Shown piece by piece: positions 8,283-16,409 of a stretch of 62,077 nucleotides of DNA. Position 1 is the stretch's first letter; the number at the start of each line of letters is the position of its first letter. Position numbers and translations under genes: made by a program. The notes under the pieces were generated by a model. The model had not been told where the DNA came from. It did not search any database and saw only the letters and a list, made by a program, of their open reading frames with translations. This DNA is from UBA1205 sp045598105 (GTDB lineage Bacteria > Bacteroidota > Bacteroidia > Bacteroidales > WCHB1-69), in NCBI GenBank assembly GCA_045598105.1, contig JAZLLK010000046.1, forward strand, positions 1 through 62,077. Reading direction: 5' to 3'.

Positions 8283-8810
8283 ATGTTTAGCAACTATTTT
8301 TATTTAGGAAAGGTTACCAGGCATTTTGGATTGGCAGGCGAGTTGAATGTATATATTGATAGTGACGAGCCTTCCAAATATTACCATATGGAATCAGTTT
8401 TTTTCAATATAGGAGAAGAACTGATTCCTTTTTTTGTGGAGAGCATTAAGGTAAAGTCGCCCAATCAGCTGGTAATAAAGTTTGCCGATATCACCGGTGA
8501 TAATGTGGATGAATATGTAGGTGTAGAATTGTATCAGCCTATGAATATGTTGCCGCCTTTAACCGGAAATAAGTTCTATTATCATGAGGTAACAGGCTTT
8601 AAAGTAAACGATGTAAATATAGGTTATATAGGCGTAATAGAAGAAATACTGGATTATCCGGCTCAGGCTATTATTAAAATAAACTATGGAGAAAAGGAAA
8701 TACTATTGCCGGTTGTAGATGAGTATATAGTAAATGTGGACCGTGAGGAGCGTACTATGCTAGTGTGTACACCGGATGGTTTAGTAGATATGTATATGAG
8801 TATAGAATAA
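8283..8810 (+). CDS. rimM: 16S rRNA processing/ribosome maturation factor RimM
   Basis: RimM helps assemble the head of the 30S subunit and binds protein S19. The 175-residue protein starts MFSNYFYLGKVTRHFGLAGE, the family's N-terminal GKVxxxxGLxGE motif. The C-terminal PRC-barrel half contains YHEVTGFKVNDVNIGYIG and ILLPVVDEYIVNVDRE. It follows rpsP closely and ends just before a hairpin terminator. Confidence 0.95.
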   Translation: MFSNYFYLGKVTRHFGLAGELNVYIDSDEPSKYYHMESVFFNIGEELIPFFVESIKVKSPNQLVIKFADITGDNVDEYVGVELYQPMNMLPPLTGNKFYYHEVTGFKVNDVNIGYIGVIEEILDYPAQAIIKINYGEKEILLPVVDEYIVNVDREERTMLVCTPDGLVDMYMSIE

Positions 8811-8832
8811 TAATATAACGAATTTTATAAAT

Positions 8833-8872
8833 AAAAAAAACGATATCTGTTATTTTTGATATCGTTTTTTTT
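8833..8872. terminator. Bidirectional terminator between rimM and the S46 peptidase gene
   Basis: The stem is AAAAAAAACGATATC (8833-8847) with GATATCGTTTTTTTT (8858-8872), loop 10 nt. A and T runs on both sides let it work on both strands, which suits two convergent genes. Confidence 0.85.
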
Positions 8873-8893
8873 ATTTATGCAGTTTCGGTTTAT

Positions 8894-11014
8894 TTAGTCT
8901 GCTATGGTCATTTCGTCTATCAGGTGTGTTGCTCCGGCAAATTTATCTATGATGAACAGGCAGTATCGTATATCCAGTGTGATATTACGGCACACTTGCG
9001 GGTCGTATTGTATATCGCTCATGGTGCCTTCCCAGCAGCGGTCAAAATTAAGACCTATAAGTTCACCGTTGGCATTGAGTACGGGGCTGCCGGAGTTGCC
9101 TCCGGTAGTGTGGTTGGTGGCTACAAATGCTACCGGCATTTCACCTTTGGAGTTGGCATAGCGGCCATAGTCTTTATGGAGGTACAATTCTTTGAGTTTA
9201 GGCTCTACCACGTAGTCGTATATATCGGGATTTTCTTTTTGCATTATACCTTCTATGGTGGTGTAGTGTTTGTATTTTACACCATCTTGCGGTTCAAATC
9301 CGGCTACTTTACCGTAGGCCACTCTTAAGGTAAGATTGGCATCGGGGTAGAAGTGTTTTTCGGGTTGCATTTCCATAAGTGCTTTGGTCCAGTCCCGGTT
9401 GAGTGCGGTAATTTGTTGTGTTAATTGCTGGTAGGCGGGTGATATGTTTTTCAAATATTTGTCAAAATAAGGCATAGCGAAGGTTACCAGTATGTCCTTA
9501 TTGAGTTTTTGTATAGCTTTTATGTCGCCTGATTGCACTATCTGTTCCAGTTTTTCTTTTTGCAGAAATACCGATTGGCTGTATATTTTGTCGGCTATTT
9601 TTTCTACGGCTATATTTTTATCGGCGTATTGTGAACCGGTTATATATTCTTTAAGCATGAGTATGAATATTTCTTTATCCAGTTGGCTGTTATAGTCTTT
9701 AAAGAAAGAGGTAATATTGCCGGCTGCTGATTTGAGTATTTTTTCTTTGGTGTCAGCAGGGGTATTGCTGTTTATTTTGAGCAGGTTTTGCATTCTCCAT
9801 ACAAAGTTTACTATTTCTATGCTATAGAAAGCTTCCATAAAGTAGCTATTCTCTTTGGATATGGGTTTGAGCTGTGCGTAAAGTGATTGAAATTGAGGTA
9901 ATAAATGTCCGTATTGTTTTTGACGGGCAGTATCTTGTTTAAGCCATTCAATAAATTGAGTTTCCAGTGCTTGTTTGTTTTGCACGGTGTGTAAGCGTTG
10001 CAGGCCTTGGGTTTCGCCTATCCATTTTTTCCAGCCGTTGGCTATACTTGCGGCTTTGGAAGCATATTGTATGCGGGTAAGGCGGTCATTATTCATGTAT
10101 TTTTTTATTATGTCCAGTCGTTGGGTTCTAAGGTTAATGGCTATGGGGTCGGTTTGGTCTTTTATGAGTTCTACGCCATAGGAGGTGAGGAATTGTTGGG
10201 TGCTTCCGGGGTAGCCGAATACGAAGGTGAAGTCGCCTTCATTAATATCTTTGAGTGATATGGTGAGGTGGCGTTTGGGGTGGTAGGGTACGTTGTCTTT
10301 GCTGTAGGGTGCGGGTTTGCCGTCTTTATCGGCGTATATGCGGAATACGGAAAAATCGCCGGTGTGACGCGGCCACATCCAATTGTCGGTATCACCGCCA
10401 AATTTTCCTATATTTGATGGGGGGGCACCTACCAGACGTATGTCGGTGAATACTTCATTAATGAATAGAAGGTATTGATTGTTATTATATATAGGGGTAA
10501 TACGGGCCTGATAGTGTGTGCCTTTTACGGCTTCGGCCTTTATTTTATTTATGTTTTTGTTTATTATGTCTTGTCGTTCGTTTTCGTCCATATTAGTATA
10601 TACGCCCTTCAGTACTTCTTCGGTAACGTCCTTCATGGATACCAGTATGGTAACGGAAAATCCGGGATTAGGCAACTCTTCGCTTTGTTTCATAGCCCAA
10701 AATCCATGGGTGAGGTAGTCATGTTCCAGTGAACTGTGGGCCTGTATGCGGCCATAGCCGCAATGGTGATTGGTGAGTAGCAAACCCTGGTCTGATACTA
10801 TTTCGCCGGTGCAGCCGCTGCCAAAAAGCACTACGGCATCTTTCAAACTTCCGTGGTTAATACTGTATATGTCTTCGGCAGAAATTTTCATGCCGTTGGC
10901 CTGCATATCTTTTTCATTAAGTTGCAAAAGATAGGGAAGCCACATGCCTTCATCTGCCCGTAAGGGCAAGCCTATTAAAATAATGGCGGTAATGCTTAAC
11001 AATAATTTTTTCAT
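8894..11014 (-). CDS. S46 family dipeptidyl peptidase, DPP11-like
   Basis: S46 enzymes are periplasmic serine peptidases that release dipeptides from oligopeptide N-termini; they feed amino-acid fermenters such as Porphyromonas. The 706-residue protein has a signal peptide (MKKLLLSITAIILIG), then the His block LLLTNHHCGYG (catalytic His about 84), the conserved GGDTDNWMWPRHTGDF at 206-221, and GGNSGSPV with the nucleophile Ser at 641. Eighteen residues after this Ser is Arg659 in NFDRCWEG. At this position DPP11 has Arg, selecting Asp/Glu at P1, while DPP7 has Gly, so specificity for acidic residues is inferred. It lies 23 bases after the DUF58 gene, probably in the same transcript. Confidence 0.93.
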   Translation of the reverse strand: MKKLLLSITAIILIGLPLRADEGMWLPYLLQLNEKDMQANGMKISAEDIYSINHGSLKDAVVLFGSGCTGEIVSDQGLLLTNHHCGYGRIQAHSSLEHDYLTHGFWAMKQSEELPNPGFSVTILVSMKDVTEEVLKGVYTNMDENERQDIINKNINKIKAEAVKGTHYQARITPIYNNNQYLLFINEVFTDIRLVGAPPSNIGKFGGDTDNWMWPRHTGDFSVFRIYADKDGKPAPYSKDNVPYHPKRHLTISLKDINEGDFTFVFGYPGSTQQFLTSYGVELIKDQTDPIAINLRTQRLDIIKKYMNNDRLTRIQYASKAASIANGWKKWIGETQGLQRLHTVQNKQALETQFIEWLKQDTARQKQYGHLLPQFQSLYAQLKPISKENSYFMEAFYSIEIVNFVWRMQNLLKINSNTPADTKEKILKSAAGNITSFFKDYNSQLDKEIFILMLKEYITGSQYADKNIAVEKIADKIYSQSVFLQKEKLEQIVQSGDIKAIQKLNKDILVTFAMPYFDKYLKNISPAYQQLTQQITALNRDWTKALMEMQPEKHFYPDANLTLRVAYGKVAGFEPQDGVKYKHYTTIEGIMQKENPDIYDYVVEPKLKELYLHKDYGRYANSKGEMPVAFVATNHTTGGNSGSPVLNANGELIGLNFDRCWEGTMSDIQYDPQVCRNITLDIRYCLFIIDKFAGATHLIDEMTIAD

Positions 11015-11037
11015 GTAAATAATAATTATTTTAGGTG

Positions 11038-11970
11038 TTAATACAATTTTTTTCGTTTGAGTAAATAGTTGGTAAGTATAGGGTGAAACCCCTCATTGAT
11101 ATCGGTTTCTACCAGGTCTATTTGGTATTGTCCGCAGTGTGCTTTCAGCTCCGTTTTAAAATCTAGCATACTTTGCTTATAGGTGTTTTTGAGCTCGGCT
11201 GCGTTAATTTTTATTTCCTGCCGGCTTTCCATGTCTATAAACTTGTAGGGTTGATTATTAAAGTTAAAGTCTATTTCATATTTTGGGTCATACACATGAA
11301 ATATTACCACGCTGTGTTTATTGTGCCTGAGGTGTTGTAGTGCCAAAAACAATTCATTTTTACGGTTAAAGTCAAATCCGTCGGTGAATATGATAACCAG
11401 TGACCTTCTATGTGCCCGCTCTGCTATTTCATGCAGACAATTGGCAATATTGGTGGTATGTGTGGCGTTTTCCTGTGGTATTTGCAGTAATTTTTCTAAC
11501 TCGCTATACAGCATTTTGTGGTGTATTACGCTTGATTTTGCCGGCGTATGCAGGCGGAGTGTGTCATCAAACAGGGAAATACCTACCGCATCTCTTTGCC
11601 TGCGAAACAGTTGTATAAGTGCTGCGGCAGCGTATACTGAAAAGTATATTTTATTAGGGTGTTCCGGTGTGGGGGCTGGTAGTGTGGGAAAGTACATGGA
11701 AGATGAGCAGTCTATTACCAACTGGCATCGCAGATTGGTTTCTTCTTCGTATTCTTTGACAAAATATTTGTCAGTTTTGCCATATAGTTTCCAATCTATG
11801 TTTTTTGTGGATTCGCCGGTGTTATAGGGTCTGTATTCGGCAAATTCTACCGAAAATCCGTGAAACGGACTTTGGTGTAGACCGGTAATAAAACCTTCAA
11901 CAAGTTGGTTTGCAATGAATTCCAAATTGTTAAAGTGGCAAAACTCTCTAATGTCAATTTTTTGATTCAT
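11038..11970 (-). CDS. DUF58 domain protein (von Willebrand A-like fold)
   Basis: 310 residues. The DUF58 core is clear: VEFAEYRPYNTGESTKNIDW, then KLYGKTDKYFVKEYEEETN, and a MIDAS-like segment VIDCSSSMYF. The second half has SLVIIFTDGFDF. DUF58 proteins usually sit beside a MoxR AAA+ ATPase and BatA/BatB vWA membrane proteins and are thought to act with them as chaperone-like systems. Here no MoxR or Bat gene is in the neighbourhood, only the S46 peptidase. A TAnnTTTG element (TACTTTTG, minus, 11976-11983) lies so close that the transcript would begin at or beside the start codon, so the mRNA may be leaderless. Confidence 0.88.
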   Translation of the reverse strand: MNQKIDIREFCHFNNLEFIANQLVEGFITGLHQSPFHGFSVEFAEYRPYNTGESTKNIDWKLYGKTDKYFVKEYEEETNLRCQLVIDCSSSMYFPTLPAPTPEHPNKIYFSVYAAAALIQLFRRQRDAVGISLFDDTLRLHTPAKSSVIHHKMLYSELEKLLQIPQENATHTTNIANCLHEIAERAHRRSLVIIFTDGFDFNRKNELFLALQHLRHNKHSVVIFHVYDPKYEIDFNFNNQPYKFIDMESRQEIKINAAELKNTYKQSMLDFKTELKAHCGQYQIDLVETDINEGFHPILTNYLLKRKKLY

Positions 11971-11975
11971 AACTA

Positions 11976-11983
11976 CAAAAGTA
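11976..11983 (-). promoter_or_regulatory. -7 promoter element of the DUF58 gene
   Basis: TACTTTTG on the minus strand, ending 6 bases before the start codon at 11970. It fits TAnnTTTG and implies a leaderless or nearly leaderless transcript. Confidence 0.6.
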
Positions 11984-12203
11984 CAATATTTTTTCTTATG
12001 GTATATATATTAGTGCCGCGTAGGCGGCAAAAAAGGAGGAATAATTCCGAATTTGTTGGCATGTATGCAATTAGAAAGCTGTGGAAAAAGGACAATATGT
12101 ATGTATGTGGATAAAAAACAGATTGGAATATAATTGTAAATAATTGAATTATAGTGACATATAATACTGTTAAAAAACGAAATTTTTTTTTATGTTATAA
12201 ACA

Positions 12204-12231
12204 TTTGATATTGTTTTTTTTGATACTTTTG
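12204..12231 (+). promoter_or_regulatory. Promoter of infC-rpmI-rplT
   Basis: TTTG (12204-12207), 16 bases, then TACTTTTG (12224-12231). The spacing equals that seen before rpsP. The region 11971-12203 otherwise holds no supported gene. Confidence 0.7.
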
Positions 12232-12272
12232 CACCTTGGTTTGTAAAATAAAAAAAATAGTTAACATAATAT

Positions 12273-12278
12273 AGGAGA
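12273..12278 (+). promoter_or_regulatory. Shine-Dalgarno deciding the infC start
   Basis: AGGAGA, 7 bases before ATA 12286. Strong Shine-Dalgarno sequences are uncommon in Bacteroidota, so this one is informative for the start choice. Confidence 0.75.
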
Positions 12279-12285
12279 TTTAGTT

Positions 12286-12837
12286 ATAGCAACAACAAAT
12301 ACTCGTCCGGATAATGGTAAGCGTAGTGTGGCAGAAGATGCACACAAAATAAATGAAGAGATAGACGCTCAAGTAGTAAGATTGGTGGGAGAAGATATGG
12401 CTCCCAAAATAGTAAGTATAAAAGAGGCATTGACCATAGCTCAGCGTATGAATTTAGATTTGGTAGAAATCTCTGCGCAGTCTAATCCACCGGTGTGCAA
12501 GGTGATGAATTATCAAAAGTACTTATACGAGCTTAAGAAGAAGCAAAAAGAAATTAAGGCCAAGGCTGCCAAGGTGGTAATGAAGGAAATTCGTTTAGGA
12601 CCTAATACCGATGATCATGATTTTAACTTTAAGGTAAAGCATGCCATAGGTTTTTTGCAGGATGGCAATAAGGTAAGAGTAGATGTATTCTTTAAGGGTC
12701 GTACCATTATGTATAAAAATCAGGGGGAGGAAATATTGAGGAATTTTGCCGAAGCCTGTCAGGATTATGGCAAGTTAGATCAGGAGCCCCGATTAGAAGG
12801 TAAGCGTATGATAATAGTATTATCTCCTAAAAAATAG
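12286..12837 (+). CDS. infC: Translation initiation factor IF-3, with an apparent ATA start codon
   Basis: IF-3 binds the 30S subunit and rejects non-standard start codons. From GTG 12328 the protein would begin inside the N-terminal domain at AEDAHKINEEI. The coding frame continues upstream to ATA at 12286, which lies 7 bases after a clean Shine-Dalgarno AGGAGA (12273-12278); no ATG, GTG or TTG in this frame is better placed. The frame then reads I/M-ATTNTRPDNGKRSVAEDAHKINEE. This gives 183 residues, a normal length. Family blocks include SNPPVCKVMNYQKYLYE, EIRLGPNTDDHDFNFK and FFKGRTIMYKNQG. The unusual start fits the known AUU start of E. coli infC, which allows IF-3 to repress its own synthesis. 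Confidence 0.93.
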   Translation: MATTNTRPDNGKRSVAEDAHKINEEIDAQVVRLVGEDMAPKIVSIKEALTIAQRMNLDLVEISAQSNPPVCKVMNYQKYLYELKKKQKEIKAKAAKVVMKEIRLGPNTDDHDFNFKVKHAIGFLQDGNKVRVDVFFKGRTIMYKNQGEEILRNFAEACQDYGKLDQEPRLEGKRMIIVLSPKK

Positions 12838-12883
12838 AAGTCTGTTTTAAATCAATATATTAACATTAAAATTTATAGCAAGA

Positions 12884-13078
12884 ATGCCAAAATTAAAAAC
12901 GAAAGCAGCAGCAAAGAAAAGATTCTCATTTACCGGTACCGGTAAAATTAAAAGACATCACGCCTACAAAAGTCACATTTTGACAAAAAAAACCACTAAA
13001 CGTAAACGTAATTTGCGTTACGACACAGTGATAGACAATACAAATGTGAACGCTGTAAAAGCGATGCTTAATTGTTAG
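12884..13078 (+). CDS. rpmI: Large ribosomal subunit protein bL35
   Basis: A 64-residue basic protein starting MPKLKTKAAAKKRFSFTGTG, the bL35 signature, followed by KIKRHHAYKSHILTKKTTKRKR. Length and order (infC-rpmI-rplT) are standard. It is the second gene of the operon. Confidence 0.97.
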   Translation: MPKLKTKAAAKKRFSFTGTGKIKRHHAYKSHILTKKTTKRKRNLRYDTVIDNTNVNAVKAMLNC

Positions 13079-13094
13079 TTAAATAAAGTATTAA

Positions 13095-13141
13095 TTTACC
13101 ATCAGCAAAGTAAAAAGTTCGAAATTCGACGCTGACGTAAA
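13095..13141 (+). promoter_or_regulatory. Candidate RNA stem in the rpmI-rplT spacer
   Basis: TTTAC (13095-13099) and TCAGC (13102-13106) can pair with GCTGA (13131-13135) and GTAAA (13137-13141), with a small internal loop and a 24-base apical part. In other bacteria L20 represses this operon by binding an mRNA structure that mimics its rRNA site. Whether this stem is such a site is inference. Confidence 0.4.
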
Positions 13142-13158
13142 AAAGAAAGGAATATAAT

Positions 13159-13506
13159 ATGCCAAGATCAGTAAATCACGTAGCAAGTAGAGCTCGTAGA
13201 AAAAAAATCCTTAGTTTAACCAGAGGATACTTCGGAAGACGTAAAAATGTGTGGACCGTTGCCAAAAACACATGGGAAAAAGGTCAACAGTATGCTTATA
13301 GAGACAGAAAGCAGAAAAAACGTAACTTCAGGAGTTTGTGGATTACCCGTATTAATGCAGGTGTTCGTCAATATGGTTTATCTTACTCAGTTTTCATGGG
13401 TGAGTTACATAAAAAAGGTATAGAACTTAACCGTAAAGCTCTTGCCGATTTAGCCGCCAATAATCCTGAGGCATTTAAAGCAATAGTTGATTTAATAAAA
13501 AAATAA
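13159..13506 (+). CDS. rplT: Large ribosomal subunit protein bL20
   Basis: 115 residues starting MPRSVNHVASRARRKKILSL, with RGYFGRRKNVWTVAKN and FRSLWITRINAGVR, all bL20 blocks. bL20 binds 23S rRNA early in 50S assembly. Its length is typical. It is the last gene of the operon, with a terminator 45 bases downstream. In many bacteria L20 also represses rpmI-rplT. Confidence 0.97.
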   Translation: MPRSVNHVASRARRKKILSLTRGYFGRRKNVWTVAKNTWEKGQQYAYRDRKQKKRNFRSLWITRINAGVRQYGLSYSVFMGELHKKGIELNRKALADLAANNPEAFKAIVDLIKK

Positions 13507-13550
13507 ATCAAGCAAATATTTTTGACCAGTTAACGATTTAGAGCAGATAT

Positions 13551-13581
13551 AAAAAAGATGCGGATTCCGCATCTTTTTTTT
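13551..13581 (+). terminator. Terminator of infC-rpmI-rplT
   Basis: AAAAAAGATGCGGA and TCCGCATCTTTTTT form a 14-bp stem with a one-base formal loop (the top pairs open in practice), ending in a T run. Confidence 0.9.
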
Positions 13582-13664
13582 GTGTGTATGAATATGTCAA
13601 AATGGCAGATTAACCATACTTGGCAAGTTATTTGCTTTAATATATAACATAAAACAGGTAAAAT

Positions 13665-14324
13665 ATGGAAGATATAAAAGATATAGAAAATAATATTGAA
13701 AATCAGTGCAATACAGCATCTTCTGCTGAAGAGAATGTGAAAGAAACGGCTAATGCTGCCGAACAGGACGTGGCAGAGTCGGAAATGACTGCCAAAAATG
13801 GTGAGGCCACTGCCAAAAAAGGTGTATTTGGACGTAAGGAAAAAAATGCCAAAAAGCTGGAAGAAATGCAGGTAACTATAGATAAAGTACAAGCAGAGAA
13901 GCAGGAGTTGCAAGAGAAGTATTTGAAGCTCTATGCCGAATTTGATAATTATCGTAAGCGGACGCAAAAGGAGAAGTTGGATATTATAAATAGTGCATCG
14001 GAGTCCATAGTAAAAAGCATATTGCCCATAATAGACGATATGGAGCGTGCGGCTGTGTATAATCAAAAGGCAGATGCACAATTGGGTACTATAGTAGAGG
14101 GTGAATCGCTTATATTGCAAAAGTTGCTTACCACTTTAAAGCAGAAAGGAGTATCGGTAATTAATACCGAAAATGAGCAGTTCAATACCGATTTTCATGA
14201 AGCTGTAAGTGTGGTGCCTGCGGTTAATGATGAGGATAAAGGTAAAATACTTGATGTAGTGGAAAAGGGCTATAAGTTGAATGATAAAGTCATACGTTTT
14301 GCCAAGGTGGTAATATATCAATAG
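13665..14324 (+). CDS. grpE: Nucleotide exchange factor GrpE
   Basis: GrpE releases ADP from the DnaK chaperone. The 219-residue protein has a long acidic/Ala-rich N-terminus, then a coiled coil (KLEEMQVTIDKVQAEKQELQ), the conserved LYAEFDNYRKRTQKEK, and in the C-terminal beta domain FNTDFHEAV with VVEKGYKLNDKVIRFAKVVI. It is followed 3 bases later by dnaJ. dnaK is not in the window. No CIRCE or other heat-shock operator was recognised upstream. Confidence 0.95.
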   Translation: MEDIKDIENNIENQCNTASSAEENVKETANAAEQDVAESEMTAKNGEATAKKGVFGRKEKNAKKLEEMQVTIDKVQAEKQELQEKYLKLYAEFDNYRKRTQKEKLDIINSASESIVKSILPIIDDMERAAVYNQKADAQLGTIVEGESLILQKLLTTLKQKGVSVINTENEQFNTDFHEAVSVVPAVNDEDKGKILDVVEKGYKLNDKVIRFAKVVIYQ

Positions 14325-14327
14325 AAC

Positions 14328-15482
14328 ATGGAAAAGAGAGATTATTACGAAGTGTTGGGCGTAAGTAAAACGGCCACAGAGCAGGAAATAAAGAAGGCCT
14401 ATAGGCAAAAGGCCATACAATATCATCCTGATAAAAACAGGGTGGAGGAAGTAGGTGAAGCTGCCGCTAAGGAGGCGGAAGATAAGTTTAAGGAGGCGGC
14501 AGAGGCTTATGAAGTGTTGAGTAATGCCGATAAGCGTGCCCGTTATGATAAATATGGTCATGCAGGCATGAGCGCCAGCGGATTCAGCGGATTTCAGGGT
14601 ATGGACATGAGTGATTTATTTGCGCACATGGGTTCCATATTTGAAGATTTCGGTTTTGGCGGTTTTTCCTCCGGTGGCGGTAGCCGCAGAGGGGTACGTT
14701 GCGGATCCAATATACGCATTAAGGTGAAGTTGAGTTTGGAAGATATAGCCAAAGGTGTAGAAAAGAATATAAAGGTACAAAAGAATATAGTATGTGATGC
14801 CTGTCATGGCAGTGGTGCCAAGGATGCACATGCCGTTACCACATGTACACATTGTCATGGCACGGGGGTGGTTACTAAAATACAGCAGTCGTTTTTTGGC
14901 GCCATGCAGGTGCAAACCGAGTGTCCGCATTGTCATGGTGAAGGTAAAATTATTACGGACAAGTGTCCTAAATGTTCCGGTAATGGCGTAGTAAAAGGAG
15001 AGGATGTAATTACCATAAAAATACCTGCCGGTGTATCCGATGGTATGCAACTGAGCATGCGTGGCAAGGGGAATGCCGTAGGTAACGGAGAATCGGGTGA
15101 TTTGCTCATACTTATAGAGGAAGAAAAGCACCCTATATTTGAGCGTGACGGTGATAATATATATACCGAATTTAACATATCGTTTCCGCAGGCAGTGTTA
15201 GGTGATAGTGTAGAAATACCTTTATTGGAAGGCAAGGCCAAAGTGAAAATAGCACCCGGAACTCAGCCGGCCACATTGTTACGCTTGAATGGTAAAGGTA
15301 TTCCCAGTTTGCGAGGCTATGGCCGAGGCGATTTAATAGTAAGTGTTAATGTAGTGGTGCCTAAGCATGTGAGCAAAGAAGAAAAGGCCATGATAGAGCA
15401 AATGATGCATTCGGAAACCTTTAAGGTAGATCAGCCTAAGCAGGCCAGTTTTTTTCAAAAGGTAAGAAAGTTTTTTGAATAG
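14328..15482 (+). CDS. dnaJ: Chaperone protein DnaJ
   Basis: DnaJ delivers substrates to DnaK and stimulates its ATPase. The 384-residue protein has a J domain (residues 1-75, HPDK motif YHPDKN), a Gly/Phe-rich stretch (GFSGFQGMDM to GGFSSGGGSRRG), and four CxxCxGxG zinc motifs (CDACHGSG, CTHCHGTG, CPHCHGEG, CPKCSGNG). The substrate-binding C-terminal domains follow, including FPQAVLGDSVEIPLLEG. A small insertion (EEVGEAAAKEAE) in helix III of the J domain is seen in other Bacteroidota DnaJ proteins. It forms an operon with grpE. Confidence 0.97.
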   Translation: MEKRDYYEVLGVSKTATEQEIKKAYRQKAIQYHPDKNRVEEVGEAAAKEAEDKFKEAAEAYEVLSNADKRARYDKYGHAGMSASGFSGFQGMDMSDLFAHMGSIFEDFGFGGFSSGGGSRRGVRCGSNIRIKVKLSLEDIAKGVEKNIKVQKNIVCDACHGSGAKDAHAVTTCTHCHGTGVVTKIQQSFFGAMQVQTECPHCHGEGKIITDKCPKCSGNGVVKGEDVITIKIPAGVSDGMQLSMRGKGNAVGNGESGDLLILIEEEKHPIFERDGDNIYTEFNISFPQAVLGDSVEIPLLEGKAKVKIAPGTQPATLLRLNGKGIPSLRGYGRGDLIVSVNVVVPKHVSKEEKAMIEQMMHSETFKVDQPKQASFFQKVRKFFE

Positions 15483-15502
15483 AATATTTTCCTCAATTTT
15501 AC

Positions 15503-15530
15503 AAGGCAGCTCCGCATAGCAGCCTTTTTT
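15503..15530 (+). terminator. Terminator after dnaJ
   Basis: AAGGCAGCT and AGCAGCCTT pair with one mismatch, with a CCGCAT loop, followed by TTTTT. It lies between dnaJ and the convergent DUF4392 gene. Confidence 0.7.
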
Positions 15531-15553
15531 ATTTATATGTGGAGGGAATATGG

Positions 15554-16351
15554 TTATGATAGTACATCCTGCTGTAGTAGGGACACTATATTATATTCGG
15601 TTTGCGGGTCATATCCGTCTATTTTGGCTATATTTTTACCTGATATACCATCAACGGCTCCTTGCCGTATAAGGTGTTGTAAATATTGTTCCATGTGAGT
15701 GTCCGAAGGTAAAAGGTTAATATGGCTTAAGTGTTCCAGGGCGGCTATGAGTCCGTACGCTCCCCAATTGGAAACGGTAGCAGCTATTAAATGATGGCAA
15801 CATATAATACTGGGAATAATATCTAATGAAGACACCTGTGCCAGTACGTTACCCATGCCTATTTCGTTGCCCCCGTCGCCTATGCCTATAGTAAGAGCCG
15901 AGGTGTGCAATATTAGGTCATCTATAGGTGGGGTAAGGGCTGATATATCTTTTTTACGCATGTTATAATACCGTCCGTTATGGTATCGGCCACAACGTTC
16001 TATACTAATAATAGCTACGGGCGAGTAGGTATGTAGCAGGTATGAGGCTGATGTGTGGTGGGTGTATAGTATGCAGGGAGCCCATGATTTAAAATAGGCA
16101 TACGATAGTGTATCGGTAATGATATAGGGCGTAAATCCCAATTTTTGTAGGGCTTTTAATAGAAAATAGCTACCCATAGGTCCATCGGTTTCGCCTTTGC
16201 CGTTTACGGCAAAGCCGGTAAGTATGAATATATTTCCTTTAGGTGTATTATAGAGTTGTGTGGCAGCTTTACTGCAATATTGCGGAGGCAAAAATGGAAC
16301 TATGGTTTGTATGCCTCTGGTGCCGTGTTGAATAATTATGTCTTCTATCAT
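15554..16351 (-). CDS. DUF4392 protein (D-glutamate cyclase-like domain)
   Basis: 265 residues. The diagnostic block is LTIGIGDGGNEIGMGNV, the signature of DUF4392, the C-terminal domain of mammalian D-glutamate cyclase. The N-terminal part has ILTGFAVNGKGETDGPMGSYFLLKAL, which matches the start of the same fold. A further conserved segment is TVSNWGAYGLIAALE. In bacteria the substrate of these stand-alone proteins is often unproven, although D-glutamate conversion is plausible. It lies downstream of the large T9SS surface protein gene but is separated from it by a terminator, so it probably has its own promoter close to the start. Confidence 0.85.
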   Translation of the reverse strand: MIEDIIIQHGTRGIQTIVPFLPPQYCSKAATQLYNTPKGNIFILTGFAVNGKGETDGPMGSYFLLKALQKLGFTPYIITDTLSYAYFKSWAPCILYTHHTSASYLLHTYSPVAIISIERCGRYHNGRYYNMRKKDISALTPPIDDLILHTSALTIGIGDGGNEIGMGNVLAQVSSLDIIPSIICCHHLIAATVSNWGAYGLIAALEHLSHINLLPSDTHMEQYLQHLIRQGAVDGISGKNIAKIDGYDPQTEYNIVSLLQQDVLS

Positions 16352-16362
16352 TGTAATGAAAA

Positions 16363-16392
16363 AAAAGCGAAATGATTTATCATTTCGCTTTT
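16363..16392 (-). terminator. Terminator of the 1514-residue surface protein gene
   Basis: AAAAGCGAAATGAT (16363-16376) and its complement (16379-16392) form a 14-bp stem. On the minus strand the stem is followed by TTTT, just after the stop at 16410. Confidence 0.85.
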
Positions 16393-16409
16393 AGTGCTTG
16401 GGGAATATT

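Noticed and set aside
13530..14120. Long open frame antisense to grpE
   Set aside because: It mirrors the coding bias of grpE; its Ile/Tyr/His-rich translation resembles no protein.
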